Assembly: GCA_964030785.1 (NCBI GenBank)
Contig: OZ034976.1
Span: forward strand, 2,542,001 to 2,606,000
From: Siderastrea siderea
Lineage: Eukaryota > Cnidaria > Anthozoa > Scleractinia > Rhizangiidae
DNA length: 64,000 nt
Reading direction: 5' to 3'
In this document: positions 56,963-64,000 of the stretch, one piece after another
Layout: each line of letters opens with the position of its first letter
Position numbering within the stretch: position 1 is the first letter of the stretch
Notes under the pieces: model-generated
Database searches by the model: none
Told to the model about the DNA's origin: nothing
The model's input: only the letters and a program-made list of their open reading frames with translations
Translations under genes and position numbers: made by a program

Positions 56963-59900
56963 AAATTTGCATGGAAGACCGCTTGACAGATGTAGTATTT
57001 TCGGATACGTCCCCCAAAGAAACGCACGGATCATGAATCCTAAAAATCCGGATTTAGATTTGATTTGATGTATCCACTCGGAGTGTAACCTGCGATCAGG
57101 CCGAATTTTAGCATCGCTCTCATATTCTCTTACGTTGGTCGCTTGCTAAAATAGGGCCTGATACAATCTCTCACAGGACCTCGTGTCGGCGGCCAAATTT
57201 TGGCCGCGGGAATCTCGCAATCTGATTGGTCCTTTAACAATAGAGCTGTCAACGGAAGTAAATTGTTGCGAGACTTCGCTCACTTATTTCGATGCGACCG
57301 GCATTGCCAAGGAACAAGCCTGCCGACGTAAATGTGTCACTCTAAGATATTCTTGTCGTTTTAGGAGAATTGTCGTCATTTCTTTCTCTCCTGAGAATGG
57401 CGTTCGGTTTGACGCAAGCCGTCTCTCACTTGGAGCAGAGAAGTACAGCAACAGTGAAGTATGTATCCCGTTTTATCGCGTCGTGTCTCGAAGTTTTCAT
57501 TTGAAGGCTTTCAGCAAGTATTGAAAAGATAAACAGAGTAGTAGTTGTTCCGCTTTTTACGAAACAAAACGAATAGTAGAGGGACTAGTATCTTTCGCCA
57601 AGAAAGATCAACAAGTTAACCGATAATTCAGTTAAACATAACGGTAAACTAATGTTTAGCGAGAGCCGCATTCAGCGAGATGCTGTATTTGTTTTTTTAC
57701 CGAAGTAATAAAGATTTCCAGTTTATTCATTCAGTGTTACTAATGTCGTTTTATTGATCTCTGACGTTGATATCAAAGGATCTGACTAGTTTTATAACAA
57801 ATGTTTTTTGTTTTAAAATTCGCTGCTGTTTAGAGATATAATTCGCTGCTAATCTCAAATATCTATCACTTCTTTGTATCGAAACAACCGAATACCCTTC
57901 TGGAACTAAATTAAATTACAAAACACTCGTTTGTTTATAAACAGTTTTATTGATATCTTTATTCTAAAGAATGAAACTGAAGGTATTTCTCTTAATTTCC
58001 CGATTTTTTTTACGCAGAAAATCGGTGACAAATGCGTAGAGAACATACCACCTGAAATGAAAGGATTCAAGCATGAGCATATTTGGTACATGTCCTGATG
58101 TCGATACATGGCAACCTCGTCGTGTTCTGAATTTTCATTCAGTTTCAGCTCAGACAGAGCAACCAAGTACAATAACGGAACCTTCAAGTTAGCTATCCTG
58201 TAAATTTGAGTGCTTGTGCCTAGAAGATATATCGTAGCCTGTGATTTTAATATTTTGCCAACATTTGCGTGACGTTTTGCGAATTTGCCGTTGTGGGAAA
58301 TTTGCATACCGAGGACCAGGTGCAAGCAGAAGAAATTTTGATTGGCTGTTTCGTTGAATGTCAATCAATGAAAAAAGTGGGCGGTAGACGTTCCGTAGAA
58401 GAATTGTATCAGGCGCTATTTTTCGTTTCGCCCGTCCCGCCGGAATGTTTCACCGAGCGAAACGAAAATAGAGCCTGATCGCAGGTTACTCGGAGTGTGG
58501 ATTCTTCAGATCACTAATCCCTGATTAATTCATTTTCGGATTTAGGTAAAGAAACGCAAAATCCGTTTTTGGATACAAGAATCCGGATTTGGATTTTCCC
58601 AAAGAAACGCACCCAAAATGTCCTAACTTTTATGTGCCAAGTAGTAAGGATCTGTAAGTAACTATCTTAATGTGAATTTTTTTATATAAATAGCCTTTTT
58701 GTCATAATTTAACTATTTCCATTTAGGAAATGCTAATGAACCCACAACGGTAATTGAAGGGTTTTGACCTTCACTGTGGTTGTTGATAATTATATTTCGA
58801 ACCCTGTTGTTCGACAAGGCGCTATTCGCTCAGCTGTCTGCTGTAGTAACGATCGGCTGTTGTTTCGTTTGATCGTGGGGATTTTTCAGGAATTTGATGT
58901 TGTTAGTGTACAGTGTATGTAATGCCGTATTTAAACCCTCGGATATGGCAACAACCACAGTGTTACGCAGTCTAGTACAACAGTCGAATCAATCGCCTGA
59001 TGAAGATCAGCAGTAAGCGGTTTACAAACGCTGTCTTCATCAAAGTGACTTCATCATGTGACGAACGATTAAGAAACCTTTGATTTGAAAAGGGCAACAA
59101 ATTACCACATCTTTTTTTTTACACTTGCACTTATTTTTAGCATTCAATTTTGAGAAGATTTCTGAAGAAATCAAATATAGCTTTACATTTTGCATGCATC
59201 TGGGCCCCGTTGCTCAAACGAAGGTTGAAATGCGAATCTCAGTGTTACGAAAATTGTCTAGTATTACTCAGAACCTTCCAGAACATTCCATAGAACTCTC
59301 TAGGACATTATAAAGTGCTTAGTCATTTAAATGATTATGTGATTTCTTTAAATAGTAAGTAATAATGTAATGTTACTAAAATAGGTTTCGTAGAAGTTTC
59401 TAGAACTTGTTGTGATATGTATATAAGTAAGAGCGTTTCAGTCTACAAAAGAGAGAGAGTTTTTTGAAGAGTATTAAGAGTTTTGAGAAGTTGTTTTGCA
59501 AGCTGTGTGCCGAACCTAGTGAAGTGGCTGTGTGCCGTGCTGTGTGCCGTGTTAGAAGAGTCTGTGTGACATAGCAGTAGTGCTGTAAGTTGTAAAGATT
59601 ACTTTCATCTTGGAATAAATCTGCTTGTTGCTGTTACCGACAACCCTGCGTTCCGTCTACAAACGAACCACTCCTTTAACGAAAGTCGTAACACTCAGGT
59701 TAAATCGTCGTAACCTCAGGTTAAATTTAAACCGCCGGGTAGTTCTGTTCAGTGCTCGAAGGTAAGTTAAAGCTAACCACGGGGTAAACAGCGGAGGGTT
59801 AAAAGAAGCTAAAAGCAAGCAAAATGGAGCATTTGTTGTTTTGTGACCTACGAAGAAGGAAACGAGAAGAGTCAATGTAAAAATTATTGATTTAATCGAT

Positions 59901-61338
59901 GAAGGGCTTCGTGTTCGTTGCTGTTTTTGGCAAGAATAAATTTTGTTAATTACGGCTCTTGTTTCGGGTGATCTTTGGCGCAACACTCGGCAACACCAGT
60001 TGTAAATTCTTTAGCTCTTTCTCATCCTTGGAGACCCAGGGGCAGCTAGTTGGGGCGACGGGATTTTCAGGGGCGAAAGTTTACAACAAGAACAGGAGAG
60101 CCCCTGGGCATTTACTCTTACCGAACGAGTTCCAGAAGCATTTGAAATCCTGCCTTCGTAAAAACATAAGTTTAAATCTTTATAACACTGAAATTCTATT
60201 TCCGGACTTTGCGTAAGGCAGCTGGGAAAGCCATTTTAGCGATCACAAGTTAGTCACCATAACAACAACAAAGAAAAATAATATTAGGGGATACTGACCG
60301 AGAGTTAGCCGCGTCTAATCAGAGGTTAACTAACCAACCTTCTAACCGTGCTTTGAGCAACACGTTATTAACCGCGGATTAACAAACCTGCAGTTAAGAA
60401 ATTTAACCTCCAGTTAGCCCGAACCCGAAGTTGCTTAAATCCTTCTTTTGAGCAATCCGGCCCGATTCAAGAATTGAATCAATGTCAACCGTAATTAAAA
60501 GGTGTTACACTCGTGCAACCTTTAGACGCGTTTTAGTAGTTTTTCGTTTCAGCAAAATGGCTTATTATATGGGTTTTGCCACTGTTGACACTGTTGTAAG
60601 TGATCATGATGGGAAGTGCATAGAGTGAAAGGCAAAGACACACACAAAGGGATGAATTCTTTCTGTACCTGAAGGTAAGTCAAGCTTTAAGCTGATATTT
60701 CTTGCATCTGGGAGGCTGAACAAGGATTCATCATACTGGCCAAGACTCATATTCCTCTCACCGACTAACATGGCTATTAATTTCAATCCTAAACATTCTC
60801 CCCAGATGGGAAACACTTCACCTTTGTCATCGTAAGCCTGGTGGAACACAACAATGAGTACATTAAATCTAACTTTGTTCACATGTAGATCTTCATACGT
60901 TCAGCATAAATTGCTCGTTGATAGGCTTCTGACCGGCGTTCGTCCGTCAAATATGGTGGATCTCCTTAGTACCTGTAAAAATAAAAACTACCGAACGAAT
61001 CTTTCTTCCTCGTCCTCCTCTCCCCTCCCCTACCCCTCCCACTGACCTTGCAAAGCCGCCCACATCTGTCAGTCAACAAGATTTTGGTGAATAGGAGTGT
61101 TAGATAAAGAGTTTATCAGAGAGTGCTAATCTTTTACTCCAGTTCTCAGTTGTGAGCTCAAGCATAAACACAAGCGAGACAAAAATCGTGTGGGAATCGT
61201 AAATTACTTATATAAACAAACCTTTTTGGCAAGCTCAAAAAACTTTCTGCCGACCCTCGTGTAGCCTGACTGGTTTAGCCGCACGTGGCCTCCTGGAAGG
61301 ATAACCCTTTTTACGGAATAAAACACAGCATTATCATC
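53930..61338 (-). CDS. Gamma-glutamyl hydrolase (5' exons outside or missing)
   Basis: Minus-strand exons: 61338-61223 ([19 protein letters not shown], then RKFFELAKK); 60837-60669 ([20 protein letters not shown] to LDLPS); a possible exon 56742-56659 ([15 protein letters not shown], then DNFIC); 55324-55231 ([20 protein letters not shown] to STME); 54081-53930 ([20 protein letters not shown] to INQGRAL and stop). Order and motifs match folate polyglutamate-trimming gamma-glutamyl hydrolase, a secreted or lysosomal class I amidotransferase-fold enzyme. The nucleophile is Cys in PIWGECLG and the catalytic His is in QWHP. The residue two after His is Ala, where the family usually has Glu (WHPE). 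The N-terminal exons are not visible. The 56742-56659 exon fits its downstream neighbour but not the phase 1 end of the exon before it, so one border may be wrong or the gene damaged. Confidence 0.72.
54205..54291. repeat. (ATCC/GTCC)n microsatellite, copy 2, left part
   Basis: Equivalent tract in the GGH intron, split from 54681-54830 by a LINE insertion. Confidence 0.9.
54292..54680 (+). mobile_element. 5'-truncated LINE with (TCTA)n tail
   Basis: One frame reads [20 protein letters not shown], then LPNDLK and [10 protein letters not shown] to a stop at about 54440. This is the terminal peptide of a CR1/L2-type ORF2. A UTR ending AATAAAGTTT and about 19 TCTA units (54604-54680) follow. It is inserted into the (ATCC)n tract and absent from block C copy 1. 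Confidence 0.8.
54681..54830. repeat. (ATCC/GTCC)n microsatellite, copy 2, right part
   Basis: Continuation of the tract after the LINE tail. Confidence 0.9.
56173..56344. mobile_element. hAT-like MITE
   Basis: The right end reads, inverted, CAGGGGCGGATCCAGGATTT; the left end is the variant CGGGGGCGGAACCAGGGG. CAGGGGCGGATCCAGG is a common hAT-type terminus. Flanking TATTTTAG and ATTTTTAA may be a decayed 8-bp duplication. 172 bp, non-coding. Confidence 0.6.
56360..56470. mobile_element. Small palindromic MITE (TGCGTTTCTTTGG family), copy a
   Basis: GGATGCGCTTCTTTGGGAGA folds with CACCAAAGAAACGCAAAATCC. The inner part repeats AATCCGAAAACGGATT. Related copies are at 57010-57065 (half) and 58515-58612. 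Confidence 0.55.
56830..56963 (+). mobile_element. LINE or SINE 3' end with (TCTA)n tail
   Basis: An AT-rich UTR with CAGCCTCTGGCTGC ends AATAAACTATCTATC and about eight TATC units (56930-56961), like the tail of the LINE at 54292-54680 but with a different UTR. Confidence 0.5.
57087..58487. mobile_element. 1.4-kb terminal-inverted-repeat element with 11-bp target duplication
   Basis: Ends AACCTGCGATCAGGC and its exact complement are flanked by identical ACTCGGAGTGT (57076-57086 and 58488-58498). Each terminus also folds on itself: ATCAGGCC and TTTTAGC at the left recur inverted near 57150-57170, and the right end pairs GCCTGATCGC with TGTATCAGGCGC near 58410. An 11-bp duplication is in the Mutator-like range. 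Inside, an ATG at 57397 opens a short frame ([16 protein letters not shown]) followed by possible splice sequence. No transposase is visible, so this is likely a deletion derivative. Confidence 0.8.
58515..58612. mobile_element. Small palindromic MITE (TGCGTTTCTTTGG family), copy b
   Basis: AAAGAAACGCAAAATCCG at the left pairs with TCCCAAAGAAACGCACCC at the right through a centre containing ATCCGGATT. Confidence 0.55.
58613..59200. other. Non-coding stretch
   Basis: No gene recognised. ACAACCACAGTG near 58950 and CCACAACGG/CACTGTGGTTGTTG near 58,742-58,785 hint at inverted-repeat remnants. Confidence 0.35.
59202..60463. mobile_element. Element with GGGCC..TTGCTCAAA ends, carrying nested insertions
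   Basis: The left end GGGCCCCGTTGCTCAAACGA and the right end (inverted) GGGCCGGATTGCTCAAAAGA are similar. Between them lie a solo LTR and a dispersed repeat (GGAGACCCAGGGGCAG at 60030). Inner sequence is rich in GTTAACC-type motifs. Old and decayed. Confidence 0.5.
59243..59693 (+). mobile_element. Solo LTR with 5-bp target duplication
   Basis: 451 bp from TGTTACGA to TCGTAACA (perfect 8-bp TG...CA ends), flanked on both sides by CTCAG (59238-59242 and 59694-59698). Inside are a TATA box (GTATATAAGTAAG near 59416) and a polyadenylation signal (GGAATAAATC near 59611) in the expected order. No internal retroelement genes remain, so it is a solo LTR from recombination, probably Gypsy-type. Confidence 0.88.
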
Positions 61339-61374
61339 TGAGGAAAAAGCCCTTACTTGATGCTAGACGCGCAC

Positions 61375-61375
<1 letters not shown>

Positions 61376-61462
<87 letters not shown>

Positions 61463-61532
61463 ACAATCAATCAATCGATCGATCGATCGATCAATCAATC
61501 ACTCAATCAATCAATCAGTCAATCAATCGGCA
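61376..61532. repeat. (CAAT)n microsatellite, tail of a minus-strand LINE
   Basis: About 155 bp of CAAT/CGAT units. On the minus strand it follows a LINE-like UTR, so it is the 3' tail of the fragment at 61533-61770. Confidence 0.85.
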
Positions 61533-61770
61533 ATCAATTACACAGCGCAGTTTCTATACAGATATTCATTACGTCTTACAAAGTACTAATTAGAATTTAC
61601 AATAAAAAATACTAATTGATTACAATTAATTCTAATTGAAAGCACTAATTAACAAATAGAAAGGTCTTCTAAAGACTTCTTTTCAAAATCTCAAAACTAC
61701 GAAGAGCGCGAATTGCAGGTGGAGGCATATCCCAGAGCCTGTAGGCAACAGATCAGAACAACCGACCTCC
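61533..61770 (-). mobile_element. LINE 3'-end fragment, minus strand
   Basis: The minus-strand frame reads YRLWDMPPPAIRALRSFEIL then KRSLKTFLF, resembling the end of a LINE ORF2. An AT-rich UTR and the (TGAT)n tail at 61376-61532 follow. 5'-truncated. Confidence 0.5.
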
Positions 61771-62148
61771 TAACGTCCTTTTGGTCTGAATGAAATGGTT
61801 GCTTTTACACGGCTAACGGTTAACTTCTTTCTGTTACGGTTAACAGAAATCTTAAAAACATAAATTACTATTGTTATAAACGCGTTTAACGTCACCATTC
61901 CGGGATGAAAAAAAAAGTGATACAGAAGACCGTTGGGTTGAGATTCCAATGGGGTCTGGGTCAACTGGTTTTCTTTTCGATACCAGGAGCCCCGTTTCTC
62001 GAAACTCCCCATAACGTACCGAGCCGAAAACTATTTTATGCGCACAATGTTCTCCAATAGTTATACAATTTTTATTGATTTTGAAAGCTAAATTTTAATC
62101 TTGATATTTTGGTAAAGCATATCGCTAAGTTTGCGCCAATAATAAGGG
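61771..62148. other. Non-coding stretch
   Basis: No gene or clear repeat ends. GGTTAAC motifs near 61810-61850 form a small imperfect hairpin. Confidence 0.4.
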
Positions 62149-62290
62149 AATAAAATGACTTTTTGAGGGAATATTGTTTATTTGCGCCCGCGTAGTGTCA
62201 TTTGTGGCCCGAGCGCGAAGCGCGAGGGCCACAAATGACACTACAAGGGCGCAAATAAACAATATTCCCGAAAAAAAGTCATTTTGTTAT
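62149..62290. repeat. 140-bp near-perfect inverted repeat downstream of the recombinase gene
   Basis: The left arm (ATGACTTTTTGAGGGAATAT through CACAAATGACACTAC as complement) pairs with the right arm over about 68 bp with only a few mismatches. The centre is GAGCGCGAAGCGCGAG. Flanking bases outside the arms lose similarity at once. Could be a MITE, a transposon end or a strong RNA hairpin beyond the recombinase stop. Confidence 0.8.
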
Positions 62291-62567
62291 CATTATTATC
62301 AATAAACAAGGCCAAATGATATTAAGAAATCTGACAAATTTAATGAGGCTTTTCCATAAATATACAATTTGCTCTGAATGAGTTGACCCAATACTTCAAA
62401 TAAACTCAAAATTATCTAACTATCTAATTGCCGGCACAAGTTACCTGCGAATTCAATCCAATAAATTAGCTGTGTTTGAAAGAAAATAGGCTGAAAACAG
62501 CTAAAAGTCTCCCGAAAAATCCAGCAATAGACAATAAAAGATACAAAGATGGAAAATACAAGGATAA
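62291..62567. other. 3' flank of recombinase gene
   Basis: AT-rich. On the minus strand a possible AATAAA-type signal is not clear. No gene. Confidence 0.4.
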
Positions 62568-63950
62568 TCACTTAGTCAGTACACGTTTCTTCTCACTGTC
62601 ACTTTCGATTACTATTCGGCGTCGTTTTACGGTTTCGCTTTCTGTTGAATGAGAAGGACCTGCACTCTGATAGATGTTCAAAGTTCCGATTTGAATGTGC
62701 TGAGTGCAGTTCGGATATGGCTGGGCTAACGAGAAAAACTGACTCTGCAGTGACTGAGAAACTGAAGTGATTGCACTAGCACCGGCGATGTTGCTGCTTT
62801 CGGAATTTGTTGATGAGCGGTGTGACTCTTGAGATGTTACTGAGGACGAATGGCCATCAAACGCTTCTTGCAAAAGCCTGGAGCAATGCCTTTTTTGTGC
62901 ACTTGAAGTTTGAGAAATGTAGTGAGTCAAGCTTCTTTCATCTTTGTGTTTAGTGATCTCGCAAATCTGTTTGGCGTCAACTCCGCGCTGAAACAGAGAT
63001 GTGACTGTGGAGGCACGAATGCAGTGATTCGTGTATTTTTCTGACAATTCGGCTTTCAAGGAAATGTTTTCCATGAGTTTGGCGATCTTGTTTTTGCCAA
63101 GCGGCTCATTTCGAAACCATTGTGATCCCTCTTTCTTGAAGTGCTTGTTAGGTGTTTGAAACAGAGCCTGACAGTTTGGATTAAGGCGGAGGATGTAAAA
63201 CTCGAAAGAACTAACGGGATCAAGCGGCGACGAGTTTTCGTACATTCGCACATCGGAATAACTTTGGTCTTTTTGCTTTGACCCTCCTTGATAGTTCTTT
63301 GTTTGTTCAGTTTGCATTTCAGTAACATACCGTGCTCCTGAGTCATCTTTTTTTATGCCGAACGACTGCTTGGTGAGTTCTCGCCAACCTTCTCTACCAC
63401 GGCGCCCAAAATAGAAGCAGATTGAAAACCACACAAACTCAAGAAGTCGCTCTGGTTCTGTCCATGCAGTTGAACCTAAACCTCCAGAAAAATATTCTCG
63501 TAGCTTCGTCATATCTCCAGCTGCAATTGCAGATTTATGCATAGGTTTAGGATTCATTTCTTTAGTGTACAGTTTGCATTTTGCCTCGAACATCTTGTTC
63601 GCAGGAAGAAATTCTTTGTCTTGTAAAATGTTTATAGTCCTGCTGAATGGGGCTGAAGTTAGTTTTCGATGAATCGCTGCTCGTATGCCAGTGAGGGTAC
63701 TAGGGGTTAACGGTTGGCCCTTTTCCGATTTAACCTCCGCATAAAACTTCCTTAGAACTTCGTTGAGCTCCGCCGAAGTAACAGAATTCAGATCGACGTT
63801 GAGCTGTCGTTTCTCGCACCATTTCTCGAATTTCTTAATACCCCAAGAAGTGGCTCTTTTGGTATTTTCGGCTTGAGCTTGTGCTTCGATTTTATCCAAT
63901 TCTTCCTTTCCCAGATCCGAGTTTTGACTAGAATCTTTAACTTCTTCCAT
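62568..63950 (-). CDS. Crypton-like tyrosine recombinase (DUF3504-type), 460 residues, intact
   Basis: A single uninterrupted frame from MEEVKDSSQNSD to KKRVLTK. Residues about 28-110 form a helical core-binding region (SWGIKKFEKWCEKRQLN, then LTPSTLTGIRAAIHRKL). Residues about 130-350 look like the catalytic domain: an arginine cluster at about 183-190 (FGRRGREGWREL), HCIR at 309-312 (the H-x-x-R box), His in TKHKDERS at about 335 and Tyr in LTHYI at about 344. These are the R-H-R-H-Y residues of tyrosine recombinases. This layout matches Crypton transposase and its domesticated relatives (the QRICH1, ZMYM and KCTD1 DUF3504 domains). The basic tail VKRRR...KKR may be a nuclear signal. With no introns or stops it is either a young element or a domesticated gene. 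Confidence 0.82.
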   Translation of the reverse strand: MEEVKDSSQNSDLGKEELDKIEAQAQAENTKRATSWGIKKFEKWCEKRQLNVDLNSVTSAELNEVLRKFYAEVKSEKGQPLTPSTLTGIRAAIHRKLTSAPFSRTINILQDKEFLPANKMFEAKCKLYTKEMNPKPMHKSAIAAGDMTKLREYFSGGLGSTAWTEPERLLEFVWFSICFYFGRRGREGWRELTKQSFGIKKDDSGARYVTEMQTEQTKNYQGGSKQKDQSYSDVRMYENSSPLDPVSSFEFYILRLNPNCQALFQTPNKHFKKEGSQWFRNEPLGKNKIAKLMENISLKAELSEKYTNHCIRASTVTSLFQRGVDAKQICEITKHKDERSLTHYISQTSSAQKRHCSRLLQEAFDGHSSSVTSQESHRSSTNSESSNIAGASAITSVSQSLQSQFFSLAQPYPNCTQHIQIGTLNIYQSAGPSHSTESETVKRRRIVIESDSEKKRVLTK

Positions 63951-64000
63951 TTTCGAAAGCTTAAACCTTTCTTTAACTTTCCGTTGATTGGGAAACTTTG

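Noticed and set aside
57906..58364. 152-codon minus-strand frame
   Set aside because: Lies wholly inside the 1.4-kb inverted-repeat element and shows no transposase motifs.
58980..59020. Second hammerhead candidate (CTGATGA at about 58998)
   Set aside because: No GAAA after a closing stem II in the right place.
61357..61593. SINQSINQ-repeat open frame
   Set aside because: Product of the (CAAT)n LINE tail.

Overview
This is eukaryotic, intron-containing, AT-rich DNA. Short exons with GT/AG borders, tRNA-derived SINE-like repeats, Penelope, LINE and LTR remnants, many short inverted-repeat elements and a Crypton-type recombinase together suggest a cnidarian, most likely an anthozoan such as a stony coral. 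The taxon is inferred from general knowledge of such genomes; no search was run.

Left half (1-36,580). A large tandem duplication dominates: copy 1 covers about 1-14,920, copy 2 about 15,730-34,700, and a truncated third unit starts at about 34,700. Each unit carries small three-exon genes for a secreted protein that is essentially one von Willebrand factor A (vWA) domain with an intact MIDAS metal site. Two subfamilies alternate: A (signal peptide starting MEFC) and B (starting MDVYQ). Genes 1 (B, 8671-12884), 2 (A, 13858-16973) and 3 (B, 28256-32692) are intact. The A copy at the left edge (379-1019) has lost most of its last exon, and the A copy at 33593 keeps only exon 1. Both copies also carry a tRNA-Leu(UAA) gene beside a 5'-truncated Penelope element with a GIY-YIG endonuclease, LINE 3' ends, SINEs and a composite repeat of about 2 kb. 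Insertions present in only one copy give clean filled/empty sites, including a 945-bp Harbinger-like element with a TTA target duplication. A pentraxin-like exon lies at the right end of the array (36161-36423), and broken pieces of a similar exon lie downstream of the vWA genes.

Right half (36,580-64,000). A fourth intact vWA gene (gene 5, subfamily A, 48767-52036) has a minisatellite of about 105 bp units in intron 1. A gamma-glutamyl hydrolase gene runs on the minus strand (exons between 61338 and 53930). Its last two exons are duplicated, without the upstream exons, at 42369-43459. Between these lie mobile elements: a 1.4-kb terminal-inverted-repeat element with an 11-bp target duplication, a solo LTR with target duplication CTCAG, a 1.3-kb element with GCAGACTG-repeat ends, hAT-like and MULE-like MITEs, and LINE 3' ends with tetranucleotide tails. 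The window ends with an intact 460-codon Crypton-like tyrosine recombinase (62568-63950, minus) and, 280 bp downstream of it, a near-perfect 140-bp inverted repeat.

The vWA proteins probably act outside the cell in metal-dependent adhesion. The hydrolase and the recombinase have no evident functional link to them. The array looks like a young gene family being copied, broken and diversified by unequal exchange and transposition.
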